DNA of 64,000 nucleotides from the NCBI GenBank assembly GCA_947455595.1, contig CANGOP010000002.1, positions 62,001-126,000 on the forward strand. Reading direction: 5' to 3'. Numbering within the stretch: position 1 is the first letter of the stretch; every line of letters starts with the position of its first letter. Source of the DNA: Gammaproteobacteria bacterium. Lineage in GTDB: Bacteria > Pseudomonadota > Gammaproteobacteria > Steroidobacterales > Steroidobacteraceae. The notes under the pieces were generated by a model. The model did not search any database and was not told where the DNA came from. It saw only the letters and a program-made list of their open reading frames with translations. Below are positions 44,711 to 54,979 of the stretch, piece by piece. A program made the position numbers and the translations under genes.

Positions 44711-46831
44711 ATGAAGGCTTACAGATCTTTCATCATCGCCCTGATGGCGATCGGCTTGGTCGGATGCGGTGGCGGCGGTGGTAACTCGCTGACCGGTGGT
44801 GGCGCCGGATCCGGTGCGGCCACAGTGGCCACGATTACCGTCACGGCCAGCGCTTCTTCGGTCGCCAGCGACGGCAGTACAGCCTCAACAGTCACCGCCA
44901 CGGCGGTGAACGCGTCCAACGTAGCGGTCTCCGGGGTTAGCGTCTCGTTTTCTGCGAGCGCAGGCGGAACGCTGACCGTCACTCAGGGCACAACGGATAC
45001 CAATGGCGTTGCGACAGCGTCGCTGAAGTCGTCCACCGCGACGGCTGGATCTGCCATCACGGTGACCGCAACGGCAGGCTCGGTGAGCGGGAAGGTGGCG
45101 GTCAATGTCGTGGACGCGCAGCATGTCCTGTCGCTGAAGGTCGATGGCCCGCAAATTCCGTCGGATGGTTCGCGCGTGGCGACCGTGACGGCTTTTTTGA
45201 AGGATGCGAACAATAACGCGCTCCCCAATGTGGCTATTACGTTTCGCTCGTCGAGTGGTGTGGTCGTTGTCACCAAAGGCACGACGGATAGCAACGGGTT
45301 AGCGACCGCAACGGTCTCAGCAGGTAGCGATCCTCAAAATCGACGCATCACGGTGACCGGTTCTGCGCCGTCCTCTGCTGACGCGACCGTAGGCGTCGAT
45401 GTCATCGGATCATCTTTGTCGATAACGGGTCCAGAAACGCTTGTTCTGGGGAATGACGGCAGCTTAACGGTCGCACTGAAAGACTCGTCTGGCCACGGCA
45501 TCCCGGGTCAGTCTGTCACCGTATCGTCGGGAAATGGCAATGCCGTGTTCCCGGCTACCGTGACGACCGACCTGAATGGGTTGGGGTCCATCGTATTGCA
45601 TGCCAATAACGTCGGTATCGACTCGATTACGGCAAGCGCTCTGGGCCTGACGGCAAATCGGGCGGTGACCGTCAGCAGCCAATCGTTCAATATGACCGAT
45701 CCGTCCAACGGGTCTTTCGTTGCCCTCAACACCTCACAAGCGGTCACGGCGAACTGGTTGAGCGCCGGTGCGCCGGTGGTGGGCCAGACGGTCACCTTTA
45801 CGACGACACGTGGTACGTTCGATCGTACGTCGACGGTCACCGATTCGTCGGGGGCGGCGACCGTTCATCTCAGTTCAACCAATGCAGGGCCGGCGATCAT
45901 TTCGGCCAGCGGTTCAGGCGTTGCCGCGCAAACGGTCGTGGATTTTGTCGCCACCACGCCGTCGCAGATCTCGGTACAAGCGGCCCCTTCGGCCGTCGTG
46001 ACCGGCGGGTCAAGCGTCGTGACGGCCATCGTTCGGGATGCGCAAAACAACCTCGTGGAGTCGCAAGTCGTTGATTTCGTACTTACCGACTCCACTGGTG
46101 GAACGATCTCGGTGGCCTCATCGATGACGGACGCCCAGGGCCAAGCGCAGACGACGTATACCGCGGGTCAGAGCACCAGTGGCGCCAATGGGGTACAAGT
46201 TCGTGCCACCGTTCGTGGTACGGCCGTAACGGGCCAGGTTTTATTAACGGTGGGCGGTCAAACGGTTTACTTGTCCTTGGGTACCGGCAATACCATCGAT
46301 GCTCCGAATGCCGCCACCTACTCGATCACTTACGTCGTATTCGCGGTGGATTCGCGCGGTGCGCCGGTGGCTGGCGCGCCGATTGATCTCAAAGTTCTGC
46401 CGGTTTCCTATGCAAAGGGCTCTCGTGTCTGGAGCGTCGGATCAAGCGCCTACCTGACGGCTGTCAGTACGCTTCCGGGTGCGGCCTCCTGCGCTAATGA
46501 GGACGTGGACTTCACCGGTACTTATTCGCTGACGAAAGACTACAACGGAAACAATGTTTTGGATCCGGGCAGCGTTGCGGTTGTGTCACCCAGTTCCGGT
46601 GCCACGGGTGCGGACGGTTCGCTATTGGTCACCGTTGCCTATCCGAAAGATCACGCCTACTACGTGACGGTCCGGCTGGTGGCGACGACAGCGGTGACGG
46701 GAACCCAGAGCAGTTCATCCTCGACGTTCCTCTTGCCGTACGCCGCCGCAGACTTCAGCCAGCAGAGTGTGCAGCCACCAGGACCCGTCAGTCCGTACGG
46801 TACGGCAACGGTCTGTTCGAACCCGAATTGA
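44711..46831 (+). CDS. Large Ig-like (Big-1/invasin-type) repeat lipoprotein
   Basis: A 706-residue predicted outer-membrane or surface lipoprotein. The lipobox is LVGC (Cys19), followed by five glycines and a Ser/Gly/Thr-rich spacer. Tandem Ig-like repeats of about 95-105 residues then follow. Each ends in a recurrent strand-turn motif: TDTNGVATASL, TDSNGLATATV, TDLNGLGSIVL, TDSSGAATVHL and TDAQGQAQTTY. That makes about five Big-1-type units, followed by a distinct C-terminal domain with three Cys and a sixth similar turn (TGADGSLLVTV). Such proteins often act as adhesins or surface scaffolds. It sits between pilQ and aroK, which are usually adjacent, suggesting a pilus-related or opportunistically inserted gene. 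Confidence 0.85.
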   Translation: MKAYRSFIIALMAIGLVGCGGGGGNSLTGGGAGSGAATVATITVTASASSVASDGSTASTVTATAVNASNVAVSGVSVSFSASAGGTLTVTQGTTDTNGVATASLKSSTATAGSAITVTATAGSVSGKVAVNVVDAQHVLSLKVDGPQIPSDGSRVATVTAFLKDANNNALPNVAITFRSSSGVVVVTKGTTDSNGLATATVSAGSDPQNRRITVTGSAPSSADATVGVDVIGSSLSITGPETLVLGNDGSLTVALKDSSGHGIPGQSVTVSSGNGNAVFPATVTTDLNGLGSIVLHANNVGIDSITASALGLTANRAVTVSSQSFNMTDPSNGSFVALNTSQAVTANWLSAGAPVVGQTVTFTTTRGTFDRTSTVTDSSGAATVHLSSTNAGPAIISASGSGVAAQTVVDFVATTPSQISVQAAPSAVVTGGSSVVTAIVRDAQNNLVESQVVDFVLTDSTGGTISVASSMTDAQGQAQTTYTAGQSTSGANGVQVRATVRGTAVTGQVLLTVGGQTVYLSLGTGNTIDAPNAATYSITYVVFAVDSRGAPVAGAPIDLKVLPVSYAKGSRVWSVGSSAYLTAVSTLPGAASCANEDVDFTGTYSLTKDYNGNNVLDPGSVAVVSPSSGATGADGSLLVTVAYPKDHAYYVTVRLVATTAVTGTQSSSSSTFLLPYAAADFSQQSVQPPGPVSPYGTATVCSNPN

Positions 46832-46897
46832 TGACCGATGGGGGCGGCCGCGATGGCGGTCGTTCCCATGGACCGGGCGGCTCTCTAGAATGCGAGC

Positions 46898-47494
46898 ATG
46901 TCCCAGACAACCTGTCCCGACACTTCTGCCACCGAGCCGGTGCCCTTTCCGGGCGTTAATTTATTTCTCGTTGGCCCAATGGGTTCTGGGAAAACGGCCG
47001 TCGGTCGTGCCCTGGCGCGGCTCCGACGACAGCGATTCATCGACGCCGATGCTGAAATCGAGCGGCGCACCGGCGTCGACATTCCGTTCATTTTTGAACG
47101 GGAGGGAGAGATTGGGTTTCGCGAGCGCGAAGAGGCGGTTGTGGATGACCTGACCCAGTGGTCAGGTATCGTGTTGGCAACGGGTGGTGGCGCCGTGACC
47201 CGACCGGTCAACTGCGAACGGTTGCGCCAGCGAGGAATCGTGATCTACCTCCAAGCCTCGGTCGCACAGCAAGTCGAGCGTACGCAACATAGTCGTAATC
47301 GCCCGCTGCTTCAAAATACGGATCCGGCTGTCCGATTGGCGGAGCTCATGGCCGAGCGGGAGCCGCTTTATCATGCGATCGCGCATCTGGTGGTTTCGAC
47401 CGATCGGCGCAAGGTGGCGACTGTTGCTGAGGCGATCATGGATGGCCTTGCGGGTCTGCAGACTGTGAACACCCCATCGCGAAAAAATCCGTAA
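46898..47494 (+). CDS. aroK: Shikimate kinase
   Basis: Phosphorylates shikimate in the aromatic pathway. 198 residues, with about 20 extra at the N-terminus compared with E. coli AroK. It has the P-loop VGPMGSGKTAVG, the shikimate-binding DADAEIE and GEIGFREREE segments and ATGGGAV. A -10-like TAGAAT lies just upstream. It is followed 19 bases later by aroB, the conserved pair after pilQ. Confidence 0.96.
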   Translation: MSQTTCPDTSATEPVPFPGVNLFLVGPMGSGKTAVGRALARLRRQRFIDADAEIERRTGVDIPFIFEREGEIGFREREEAVVDDLTQWSGIVLATGGGAVTRPVNCERLRQRGIVIYLQASVAQQVERTQHSRNRPLLQNTDPAVRLAELMAEREPLYHAIAHLVVSTDRRKVATVAEAIMDGLAGLQTVNTPSRKNP

Positions 47495-47513
47495 TTTTGC
47501 TATCTTCTACGTT

Positions 47514-48605
47514 GTGAACACCGAAACCCATCGTTTGCGAATCGATCTTGGTGATCGCTCCTACCCGATTCATATCGGCGCTGGGTTGCTGGATCGCGGC
47601 GAACTATTGACCGGTTGCTTGCCCGGTGGCCCCTGGCTGGTCGTGACCAACGAAACGGTTGCGCCGCTTTACTTGCCGCAATTGCGCAAGACGCTTGGGG
47701 ATCGATCACTTGCTGAGTGCATCTTGCCCGATGGCGAAGCACATAAAACCCAACAAACGCTTGCGCGAGTCTATGACGCGTTAGCCGCCGCAAGAATCAC
47801 ACGGGATGGTGCGGTGCTCGCGCTCGGTGGCGGTGTCGTCGGCGATATGGCGGGCTATGCCGCTGCAACGTGGAATCGAGGCATTGCCGTTGCGCAGCTA
47901 CCAACAACGTTGTTGTCGCAAGTGGATTCATCGGTCGGCGGGAAAACAGCCGTTAATCATCCAGCGGGTAAGAATCTGATCGGCGCATTTCATCAGCCGT
48001 CGATCGTCATTGCAGACCTCAATACGCTTCACACCTTGCCGGACCGTGAGCTGCGGGCCGGGCTGGCGGAAGTCATCAAGTATGGTTTGATTGCCGATGC
48101 TGGCTTCCTAGCTTGGTTGGAGACTCACATGCCCCAACTATTGGCCCGCGACCCCGTCGCTCTGGCTGAGGCTATTCAAGTCTCATGTGCCACCAAGGCC
48201 CGCCTCGTTGCATTAGATGAACGCGAGTCGGGGCCGCGAGCGCTACTCAATCTGGGCCATACCTTTGGTCACGCGATTGAGGCCGCCATGGGATATGGCA
48301 CATGGCTGCACGGTGAAGCAGTTGCGGCCGGCATGGTTTTGGCAGCGGAAATGTCTCGGGCATTAGGCTGGCTGGACGCGACAGAGGCTCAGCGGGTTCG
48401 CGCCGTCGTGCAACAAGCAGGATTGCCGGTCACCGCGCCCCAACTCGGGGTTGAGCGCGCACTGCACCTCATGTCGTTAGACAAGAAAGTAAAAGATGGT
48501 CGTATCCGTCTGGTTCTGATGCGCTCGCTTGGCGATGCCGTGGTCACTGCCGACTATGACGCCGATGCGCTTTCTGCCGTCTTGCGACAAGAGATGGGCG
48601 CATGA
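47514..48605 (+). CDS. aroB: 3-dehydroquinate synthase
   Basis: Converts DAHP to 3-dehydroquinate, the second step of the shikimate pathway, using NAD and a divalent metal. The 363-residue length is typical. Motifs include [40 protein letters not shown] and the metal-ligand regions [11 protein letters not shown] and [13 protein letters not shown]. The start is GTG. Its stop overlaps the dgt start by four bases. Confidence 0.98.
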   Translation: MNTETHRLRIDLGDRSYPIHIGAGLLDRGELLTGCLPGGPWLVVTNETVAPLYLPQLRKTLGDRSLAECILPDGEAHKTQQTLARVYDALAAARITRDGAVLALGGGVVGDMAGYAAATWNRGIAVAQLPTTLLSQVDSSVGGKTAVNHPAGKNLIGAFHQPSIVIADLNTLHTLPDRELRAGLAEVIKYGLIADAGFLAWLETHMPQLLARDPVALAEAIQVSCATKARLVALDERESGPRALLNLGHTFGHAIEAAMGYGTWLHGEAVAAGMVLAAEMSRALGWLDATEAQRVRAVVQQAGLPVTAPQLGVERALHLMSLDKKVKDGRIRLVLMRSLGDAVVTADYDADALSAVLRQEMGA

Positions 48606-49756
48606 CGATCCTGGCGATTTACGCGGCGCATGAGCATGCATCTAAGGGACGCGCGCATCCTGAACCGCCGCCTACTGGACATCGCGGTGAGTATCAACGG
48701 GATCGCGATCGGATCGTGCACTCTGGTGCGTTCCGGCGTTTGGAATATAAAACTCAAGTCTTCGTGAATCACGAGGGCGATCTCTACCGAACACGCCTGA
48801 CTCATTCTCTCGAAGTTGCCCAAATCGGCCGCTCCGTTTGTGGCGCCCTGAACCTCAATGAATCCCTCTGCGAGGCCATCTGCCTGGCGCATGATCTGGG
48901 CCACACGCCGTTTGGACATGCCGGTCAAGATGCTCTCAACGACTGCATGAAGGAATTCGGCGGCTTCGAGCACAACCTGCAATCTCTTCGAGTGGTTGAT
49001 GAGTTGGAAGAGCGTTACGCAGAATTCTCGGGATTGAATCTGACGTTCGAATGTCGCGAGGGCATTCTCAAACATTGCTCCGTCCGTAATGCGCGCGGAC
49101 TCGGAGAGCTTGGCCGTCGTTTTCTTGAGCGACAGCAGCCGTCGCTTGAGGCCCAGTCGGCCAATATTGCCGATGAGATTGCCTATAACAACCATGATGT
49201 GGATGACGGTTTGAGATCTGGGCTTCTGGATATATCAGAACTCAAAGAAGTCACGCTGTTTGCACGGCATCACGCTGAAGTTGAACGCCGGTACCCTGGA
49301 TTGGGATCGCGGCGGCAGATCCATGAGGTCATTCGAAGAATGATCAATGAAGTGGTGAACGATCTCATCGCAACGAGCTCAGAGCGCATTGCGTCGGCCA
49401 ATCCGCGGTCGATTGAAGAGGTCAGGGCGGCCAGCATGCCGATGGTCTCGTTCTCCGAGCGGATCGCCGCGGAGCATTTGGAGCTGAAGCGGTTCTTGCG
49501 TGAACGCCTCTATCGTCACTACCGAGTCGTCCGGATGACATCCAAGGCTCGTCGGGTCGTTCGAGATTTATTCGGCTCGTTCCACGATGACCTGCGTCTG
49601 CTACCCGATGAGCATCGCGAGGCCGCGGAACGGTTGGAGGCCCAAGAGGGTCCCAGCGGACGGGCCCGGGCGGTGGCTGATTATGTAGCCGGGATGACCG
49701 ACCGATACGCCATTCTGGAACATGCCCGGGTGCACGATCCTGCGTCCGTATCCTGA
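48602..49756 (+). CDS. dgt: dGTP triphosphohydrolase-like HD protein
   Basis: A 384-residue HD-superfamily dNTPase that releases triphosphate from deoxynucleotides. Metal-binding features are [11 protein letters not shown] (first His) and [15 protein letters not shown] (HD pair), with NNHDVDDG carrying the last Asp. The length fits the shorter type-2 dGTPase-like group rather than E. coli Dgt (505). It overlaps aroB (ATGA), an arrangement also seen in other gammaproteobacteria. Confidence 0.93.
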   Translation: MTILAIYAAHEHASKGRAHPEPPPTGHRGEYQRDRDRIVHSGAFRRLEYKTQVFVNHEGDLYRTRLTHSLEVAQIGRSVCGALNLNESLCEAICLAHDLGHTPFGHAGQDALNDCMKEFGGFEHNLQSLRVVDELEERYAEFSGLNLTFECREGILKHCSVRNARGLGELGRRFLERQQPSLEAQSANIADEIAYNNHDVDDGLRSGLLDISELKEVTLFARHHAEVERRYPGLGSRRQIHEVIRRMINEVVNDLIATSSERIASANPRSIEEVRAASMPMVSFSERIAAEHLELKRFLRERLYRHYRVVRMTSKARRVVRDLFGSFHDDLRLLPDEHREAAERLEAQEGPSGRARAVADYVAGMTDRYAILEHARVHDPASVS

Positions 49757-49821
49757 GAATGGGGCGCCGGCGGCGGCGGTCCGCAGCCGCAAGTGAGTAT
49801 TTCGCATGGCATAATGCGGCC

Positions 49822-50535
49822 ATGAAAGCTATTCCCGCGCGCGAACGCCTGATATTCGCCACCGATGTACCGAATGCCGAGGCTGCCCGCCAGATGGTTG
49901 AGACCCTGGGTGACTCGGTTGTGTTTTACAAATTGGGCCTCGAGCTCATGATGGCCGGCGGTTACTTTGAGCTGCTCGACTGGATGGTCGCACGTGGCAA
50001 AAAGGTGTTTGTCGACCTCAAGTTTTTCGATATTCCGGCAACTGTCGCGAACGCCGTTCGGCAGTTGAATGGCCGTGGCGTTACCTTTGCCACCGTGCAT
50101 GGCAACCAGAGCATTATGGAAGCGGCCGCGGAAGCGGCTACTGACGTCAAGATCTTGGCAGTGACGGTCCTCACCAGTCTTGATCGCGGCGATCTGGACG
50201 ATCTCGGCTTTCAGTGCGATGTGCAACAGTTGGTCATCTCTCGCGCACGACGCGCGTTGGCGACTGGTTGCGCGGGCGTTGTCTCGTCAGGAATCGAGGC
50301 GGAAGCGATCCGCCGCGAGCTGGGTGACAAGTTGATGGTGGTGACTCCGGGGATCCGTCCGGTCGACAACCGGGCCGAGGATGACCAGAAGCGTGTGCTG
50401 ACCGTTGAGCGCGCCTTTGCGGCAGGGGCCGATTACATCGTTGTCGGGCGCCCTATTCGTGACGCTGCCGATCCGCGCGCGGCCGCAGAGGCTATTCAGG
50501 CCTCAATCTTGGCCACCTGCGGTCCGGGAGTCTGA
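49822..50535 (+). CDS. pyrF: Orotidine 5'-phosphate decarboxylase
   Basis: Last step of UMP synthesis. The 237 residues contain the catalytic [15 protein letters not shown] (D-x-K-x2-D), TVHGNQ and a late VTPGIRP with the phosphate-binding VVGRPI. ATG 49822 gives the normal start; an opening at 49759 would add 21 Arg-rich residues unlike the family. hemE starts two bases after the stop. Confidence 0.96.
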   Translation: MKAIPARERLIFATDVPNAEAARQMVETLGDSVVFYKLGLELMMAGGYFELLDWMVARGKKVFVDLKFFDIPATVANAVRQLNGRGVTFATVHGNQSIMEAAAEAATDVKILAVTVLTSLDRGDLDDLGFQCDVQQLVISRARRALATGCAGVVSSGIEAEAIRRELGDKLMVVTPGIRPVDNRAEDDQKRVLTVERAFAAGADYIVVGRPIRDAADPRAAAEAIQASILATCGPGV

Positions 50536-50537
50536 GC

Positions 50538-51605
50538 GTGTCAGCACCGCTTCAGAACGACCTTTTTCTGCGCGCCCTGTTGCGCCAGCCAACGCCTCGA
50601 ACTCCGCTCTGGATGATGCGTCAGGCCGGTCGCTATTTGCCGGAATATCGGGCGACGCGAGCGCAGGCCGGTAATTTTCTGAAGCTGTGCATGAATCCGG
50701 ATTTAGCCTGCGAAGTGACGCTGCAGCCGTTGCGTCGTTATGCGCTCGATGCGGCCATTTTATTCTCTGACATTTTGACCATACCCCACGCGCTCGGCTT
50801 GGGACTTGAATTTGAGGCGGGCGAAGGTCCCCGGATTGACCGGCCCGTTCGGTCGGCGCGTGACATTGACGCGCTGCCGACGCTGGATCCTGAGCGCGAG
50901 CTTCGCTACGTGATGGATGCTGTTCGACTGATTCGCCGAGAACTCAATGGTCAGGTACCCCTGATTGGTTTTGCGGGTAGTCCATGGACCGTCGGTACCT
51001 ATGTCGTCGAAGGCGGTAGCAGTAAGAATTTCCAGCACATTAAGAGCATGCTGTATGGCGCACCGGATCAGTTGCATCGACTGTTGGCGCACCTGACCCG
51101 ATCAACGACGGATTATCTGAACGCCCAGATTGCGGCTGGTGCTCAGGCCGTCATGGTCTTTGACACCTGGGGTGGCGCACTGTCGCCGTCAGCCTACCGT
51201 GAGTTCTCGTTGCGCTACATGGCCGACATTGTCGCGGGTTTGCAGCGAGAGGCGGATGGCCGCAAGGTGCCGATTATTCTCTTCACCAAGGGTGGCGGTG
51301 CCTGGCTTGCGGATATGGCAGCAACAGGCGCGGATGCCTTAGGGGTCGATTGGACAACGGATTTGAGCGTTGCGCGCGCAACTGTTGCCGACCGAGTAGC
51401 CCTGCAGGGCAATCTCGACCCTTCCGTACTTTATGCCCCGCCGTCCGCCATTCGCGCCCAAGTGGATCGGGTACTGGCTTCGTACGGACACGGCCATGGG
51501 CATGTTTTTAATCTTGGCCACGGCATTCATCCGGATGTGCCCCCAGAACACGCAGCCGCGATGGTAGAGGCCGTCCACGAGCTCTCGCCGCAATACCATC
51601 TCTGA
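50538..51605 (+). CDS. hemE: Uroporphyrinogen decarboxylase
   Basis: Removes four carboxyls from uroporphyrinogen III to make coproporphyrinogen III for haem. 355 residues with the signature [16 protein letters not shown] near the N-terminus, [12 protein letters not shown] with the catalytic Asp, and [16 protein letters not shown]. The GLG-type C-terminal [14 protein letters not shown] is present. The start is GTG. Confidence 0.97.
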   Translation: MSAPLQNDLFLRALLRQPTPRTPLWMMRQAGRYLPEYRATRAQAGNFLKLCMNPDLACEVTLQPLRRYALDAAILFSDILTIPHALGLGLEFEAGEGPRIDRPVRSARDIDALPTLDPERELRYVMDAVRLIRRELNGQVPLIGFAGSPWTVGTYVVEGGSSKNFQHIKSMLYGAPDQLHRLLAHLTRSTTDYLNAQIAAGAQAVMVFDTWGGALSPSAYREFSLRYMADIVAGLQREADGRKVPIILFTKGGGAWLADMAATGADALGVDWTTDLSVARATVADRVALQGNLDPSVLYAPPSAIRAQVDRVLASYGHGHGHVFNLGHGIHPDVPPEHAAAMVEAVHELSPQYHL

Positions 51606-51626
51606 GCGAGCATTCGGGAGAAGCAG

Positions 51627-52010
51627 GTGCACCTGATCTACATTGCGCTTGGCGGCGCATTCGGCAGCCTGCTCCGGCATTTTGCCGCGATGGCGATCAC
51701 GTCCCTGACCGGTACGTGGTTGCCTTGGGGCATCATGTTGGTGAACATTACCGGGAGCTTTGTCATTGGTTGCGCCGCAGGTAGTCTCGCTCAGACGACC
51801 GCTGACGGTGATGCGACGTTCGTCCGCTACTTCGTGATCGTTGGTTTGTGCGGCGGCTACACGACATTTTCGTCGTTCAGCTTATACACCCTGCAACTGC
51901 TACATATCGGGGCAGTCGGTCGTGCCATTCTGCATGTCGGCCTCTCTGTATTTGCCTGCGTGGCGGCGACCGCAGTTGGCTACGCCATCACTGCCGGCGC
52001 AACGCGTTAA
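51627..52010 (+). CDS. crcB: Fluoride exporter (Fluc/CrcB)
   Basis: Small inner-membrane fluoride channel of 127 residues with four helices that works as an inverted dimer. Motifs seen are GGAFGSLLRH, NITGSFVIG and GLCGGYTTFSSFS, which form the pore and sodium site. The start is GTG. I see no fluoride riboswitch in the 21 bases before it. ppa follows at 24 bases. Confidence 0.94.
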   Translation: MHLIYIALGGAFGSLLRHFAAMAITSLTGTWLPWGIMLVNITGSFVIGCAAGSLAQTTADGDATFVRYFVIVGLCGGYTTFSSFSLYTLQLLHIGAVGRAILHVGLSVFACVAATAVGYAITAGATR

Positions 52011-52034
52011 TTTTTTGCGATAAGGAATCTCAAA

Positions 52035-52670
52035 ATGGACTTGACGCAAATTCCGGTCGGCGTGGAGCCGCCATGGGATATCCACGCGGTCATCGAAATT
52101 CCGCAAGGCGGGATCCCCGTGAAGTACGAACTCGAGAAAAAATCGGGTGCTTTGTACGTGGATCGTTTTCTGCATACGTCCATGTACTACCCTGGGAATT
52201 ACGGCTTCATACCGCAAACGTTGGCAGAAGATGGGGACCCCTGCGACATCATCGTGGTCGGCCAAGTACCTGTTGTGCCAGGCGCAGTGATTCGGTGTCG
52301 TCCAATCGGCGCGCTCATCATGCGTGACGAAGCCGGTGGTGACGAGAAAATCGTGGCGGTGCCGGTCGATAAACTGCACCCCTTCTACAGTGGCGTACGC
52401 TCTTACAAGGATTTGCCGCCCATCCTGATTGATCAGATCGCGCACTTTTTCCAGCACTACAAAGACTTGGAAAAAGGCAAATGGGTCACGATCGTGAAGT
52501 GGGAAGGTCCAGACGGTGCGGCACGGTTAATTCGGGAAGGGATCTCTCGCGTACAGGGCGTCAAAGTGCCTTCCCGCGGAGGACCGATATCGGCAACCTC
52601 GAAGTCCAAGGCCGCGACTCAAGCAAAAGTCAAAAAAGCCCAGAAGCCGGTACGTAAAGCAAAGCGCTGA
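52035..52670 (+). CDS. ppa: Inorganic pyrophosphatase with a basic C-terminal tail
   Basis: Family I soluble pyrophosphatase hydrolysing PPi. 211 residues, against about 175 in E. coli. The core shows RFLHTSMYYPGNYGFIPQTL and the metal-binding EDGDPCDIIVV, with a C-terminal core helix DLEKGKWVTI. The extra 36 residues contain 12 Lys or Arg and no acidic residues (AKVKKAQKPVRKAKR at the end), resembling a nucleic-acid- or polyphosphate-binding tail. ATG 52035 follows AAGGAA. A GNAT gene begins eight bases after the stop. Confidence 0.95.
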   Translation: MDLTQIPVGVEPPWDIHAVIEIPQGGIPVKYELEKKSGALYVDRFLHTSMYYPGNYGFIPQTLAEDGDPCDIIVVGQVPVVPGAVIRCRPIGALIMRDEAGGDEKIVAVPVDKLHPFYSGVRSYKDLPPILIDQIAHFFQHYKDLEKGKWVTIVKWEGPDGAARLIREGISRVQGVKVPSRGGPISATSKSKAATQAKVKKAQKPVRKAKR

Positions 52671-52678
52671 CCCCTTCA

Positions 52679-53215
52679 ATGACTGGCTTGATCCAAGTCG
52701 GATGGGCCCGCCTCGAGGATGCGCCTGTTGTCACGGAAATAGTGAATCACGCCTACCAGGGTGAGGATGATTCAACGTGCGGATGGACGGGCGTCGCTCA
52801 TTTACTCGGTGGGCCGCGCGTCACGGTCGAGCAGGTCTCGGTCTGGATCCACGAGGATCCTCGGTCCGTTCTGGTTGCGCGCGAACAGAATCAGTTGGTC
52901 GGCTGCGTACGCCTGACGGCGCTACGCGCCACCGTCGGAGAAATCAGCCTGCTGGCCATCCGTCCATCGCAACAGCGTGGAGGTCTTGGTAGCGCGCTGT
53001 TGGCCGAGGCGGAACGTCACCTGGCAACCGATTGGAAATGTCAGATCGCCGAATTGACTGTGCTAGCGCCTCGGCCGGAACTTGAAGCCTGGTATGAGCG
53101 GCGCGGGTATCGTACGACTGGCAAGCGCCGACCGTTGAAGCCTGATGGCGAAGGCTATGGTGAGCCGATGCAGCCCACCCTTGAATTAGTTGAGTATTCG
53201 CGTGCCCTTGTCTGA
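52679..53215 (+). CDS. GNAT-family N-acetyltransferase
   Basis: A 178-residue acetyl-CoA-dependent acetyltransferase. Motif A with the CoA pyrophosphate loop is ISLLAIRPSQQRGGLGSALL (residues ~102-121), followed by LEAWYERRGYRTTGKR. The acceptor (antibiotic, protein or small amine) is not indicated. It lies eight bases after ppa and converges on fadD with seven bases between the stops. Confidence 0.87.
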   Translation: MTGLIQVGWARLEDAPVVTEIVNHAYQGEDDSTCGWTGVAHLLGGPRVTVEQVSVWIHEDPRSVLVAREQNQLVGCVRLTALRATVGEISLLAIRPSQQRGGLGSALLAEAERHLATDWKCQIAELTVLAPRPELEAWYERRGYRTTGKRRPLKPDGEGYGEPMQPTLELVEYSRALV

Positions 53216-53222
53216 TGGACGA

Positions 53223-54902
53223 CTACAGCGCAGGCGGTAGGGCATCCCGTAAGGAACGTCGCAGGATCTTTCCGACGTTGGTCTTGGGTAATTCGTCTCG
53301 GAAATAGACGTGACGCGGAACTTTATAGTTCGTCAAATCACGTCTTGAGAATTCAATGACGTCCTCCGCCGTCAGCGCCGGATCCTTGCGGACTACGAAA
53401 ACCGCAACACACTCACCCGAACGCTCGTCAGGCTGTGCAATTGCCGCGACCTCCAAAACGCCGGGATGCCGTGCAATCACACCCTCAACTTCATTCGGAT
53501 ACACATTGAAGCCGGACACCAGAATCATGTCCTTCTTCCGATCCTCAATGTAGACAAATCCCTGCGCGTCCATCCGCCCAATATCACCCGTACGCAGCCA
53601 ACCGTCCGACAACATGACGGCAGCCGTCTCATCCGGGCGATTCCAATAACCCGCCATGACCTGCGGGCCGCGAACGCAAATTTCCCCAACCTGACCCACG
53701 GGAAGCTCCGCGCCGACGTCATCGCGGATTGAAATGTCCGTCGACGGCATGGGCAAGCCAATTGAGTGATTGAAATCAACGCCTCGAGGGTTCGTGGTTG
53801 CAACGGGAGAGGTTTCCGTCAAGCCCCAGCCCTGCGACAAAATGCAGCCCGTCACTGCTTTCCATCGCTCAGCCACAGCACCTTGTAATGCCATACCTCC
53901 CGCAACGGTCGAGACCAGTCCAGAAAAATCGATCGTTTCGAAGCCATCGGTATGTAACAGGCCATTAAACAGCGTGTTGACGCCGTAAAAAATCGTCACG
54001 CGATGTTTCTTGAGCTCAGCCACGAACTTCGGCATATCTCGCGGGTTGGTGATCAATAAGACCTTTCCGCCCTCGTGTAACCAGACGAGCGAAATCGCCG
54101 TGAGCGCAAAGATGTGATAGAGCGGCAGTGCACCGACAACGACCTGCTGCCCGGAATGATCCTTTAGAAAGTCCTTCAGCCAGACGTGCGTCTGTATGGT
54201 GTTGGCGACCATATTTCGGTGCGTCAACATGGCGCCCTTAGAGACGCCCGTCGTGCCGCCCGTATACTGCAGGAAGGCGAGGTCCGAGGGCCTGAGATCG
54301 ACGGACTCAAAGTTCACCCACTTACCTTGTTCAAGTGCATCGGTGAAGCGTGTCGATCCGGGCAAGGCAAACGGTGCCACATGTTTGTGCACATGCCGGA
54401 TCACGAAGTTGATCAATGGACCTTGTGGAAAGCCCACCAAATCACCCACTCCGGTGACCAGAACGTGCTCAATGTCGGTATGCCGAATGCAGTGCTCCAA
54501 TACGTGGGCAGCCTGCTCATAGACGACGATCGCTTTCGCCCCAGAGTCCTTAAGCTGATGCTCGAGTTCGCGAGCGGTATACAAAGGATTCGTATTAACA
54601 ACCACGAGACCGGCTCGAAGAGCGCCGTACATCGCGATGGGGTATTGCAGGATATTGGGCATCATCAACGCGATGCGGTCGCCCTTGCATAGGCCCGCTT
54701 CACGTTGCAACCAAGCTGCAAACGCACGGCTCTTGGCATCCAACTGCCCAAAGGTGAGGTCTCGCCCAAAGTTGGTATAGGCAACCCGATCGGGGAAGCG
54801 GCTCACTGCGTGTTCAAAAACGGCCGCTAAGGATGAGAAGCCTTCCGGGTCAATTTCCGCGGGAATACCCACCGGATAGGACTTCAGCCAGATTTTTTCC
54901 AT
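53223..54902 (-). CDS. fadD: Long-chain fatty-acid-CoA ligase
   Basis: A 559-residue AMP-forming ligase activating fatty acids. It has the P-loop LQYTGGTTGVSKGAMLTH, the adenine-binding QGWGLTETSPV, the hinge WLRTGDIG and the C-terminal PKTNVGKILRR with the catalytic Lys. The N-terminus MEKIWLKSYPVGIP is typical of FadD. Directly upstream of the ATG lies a run of nine G on the coding strand in place of a normal ribosome-binding site. It follows the LplT-PlsC fusion gene by 77 bases on the same strand. Confidence 0.93.
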   Translation of the reverse strand: MEKIWLKSYPVGIPAEIDPEGFSSLAAVFEHAVSRFPDRVAYTNFGRDLTFGQLDAKSRAFAAWLQREAGLCKGDRIALMMPNILQYPIAMYGALRAGLVVVNTNPLYTARELEHQLKDSGAKAIVVYEQAAHVLEHCIRHTDIEHVLVTGVGDLVGFPQGPLINFVIRHVHKHVAPFALPGSTRFTDALEQGKWVNFESVDLRPSDLAFLQYTGGTTGVSKGAMLTHRNMVANTIQTHVWLKDFLKDHSGQQVVVGALPLYHIFALTAISLVWLHEGGKVLLITNPRDMPKFVAELKKHRVTIFYGVNTLFNGLLHTDGFETIDFSGLVSTVAGGMALQGAVAERWKAVTGCILSQGWGLTETSPVATTNPRGVDFNHSIGLPMPSTDISIRDDVGAELPVGQVGEICVRGPQVMAGYWNRPDETAAVMLSDGWLRTGDIGRMDAQGFVYIEDRKKDMILVSGFNVYPNEVEGVIARHPGVLEVAAIAQPDERSGECVAVFVVRKDPALTAEDVIEFSRRDLTNYKVPRHVYFRDELPKTNVGKILRRSLRDALPPAL

Positions 54903-54906
54903 GGTG

Positions 54907-54915
54907 CCCCCCCCC
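54907..54915 (-). promoter_or_regulatory. G9 homopolymer at the fadD ribosome-binding position
   Basis: Nine consecutive C on the plus strand (G9 on the fadD strand) end four bases before the fadD ATG. G-tracts of this length are prone to replication slippage. Here slippage would alter the spacing or strength of the ribosome-binding site, not the reading frame. Confidence 0.5.
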
Positions 54916-54979
54916 GACAGACAATGGACTCAACAGCTCAACGCAAGGTTACGCTATCTGGCGCTTCGCGGGGTGCGGT

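Noticed and set aside
51606-51626. Fluoride riboswitch before crcB
   Set aside because: Only 21 bases separate hemE and crcB, too short for the riboswitch fold.
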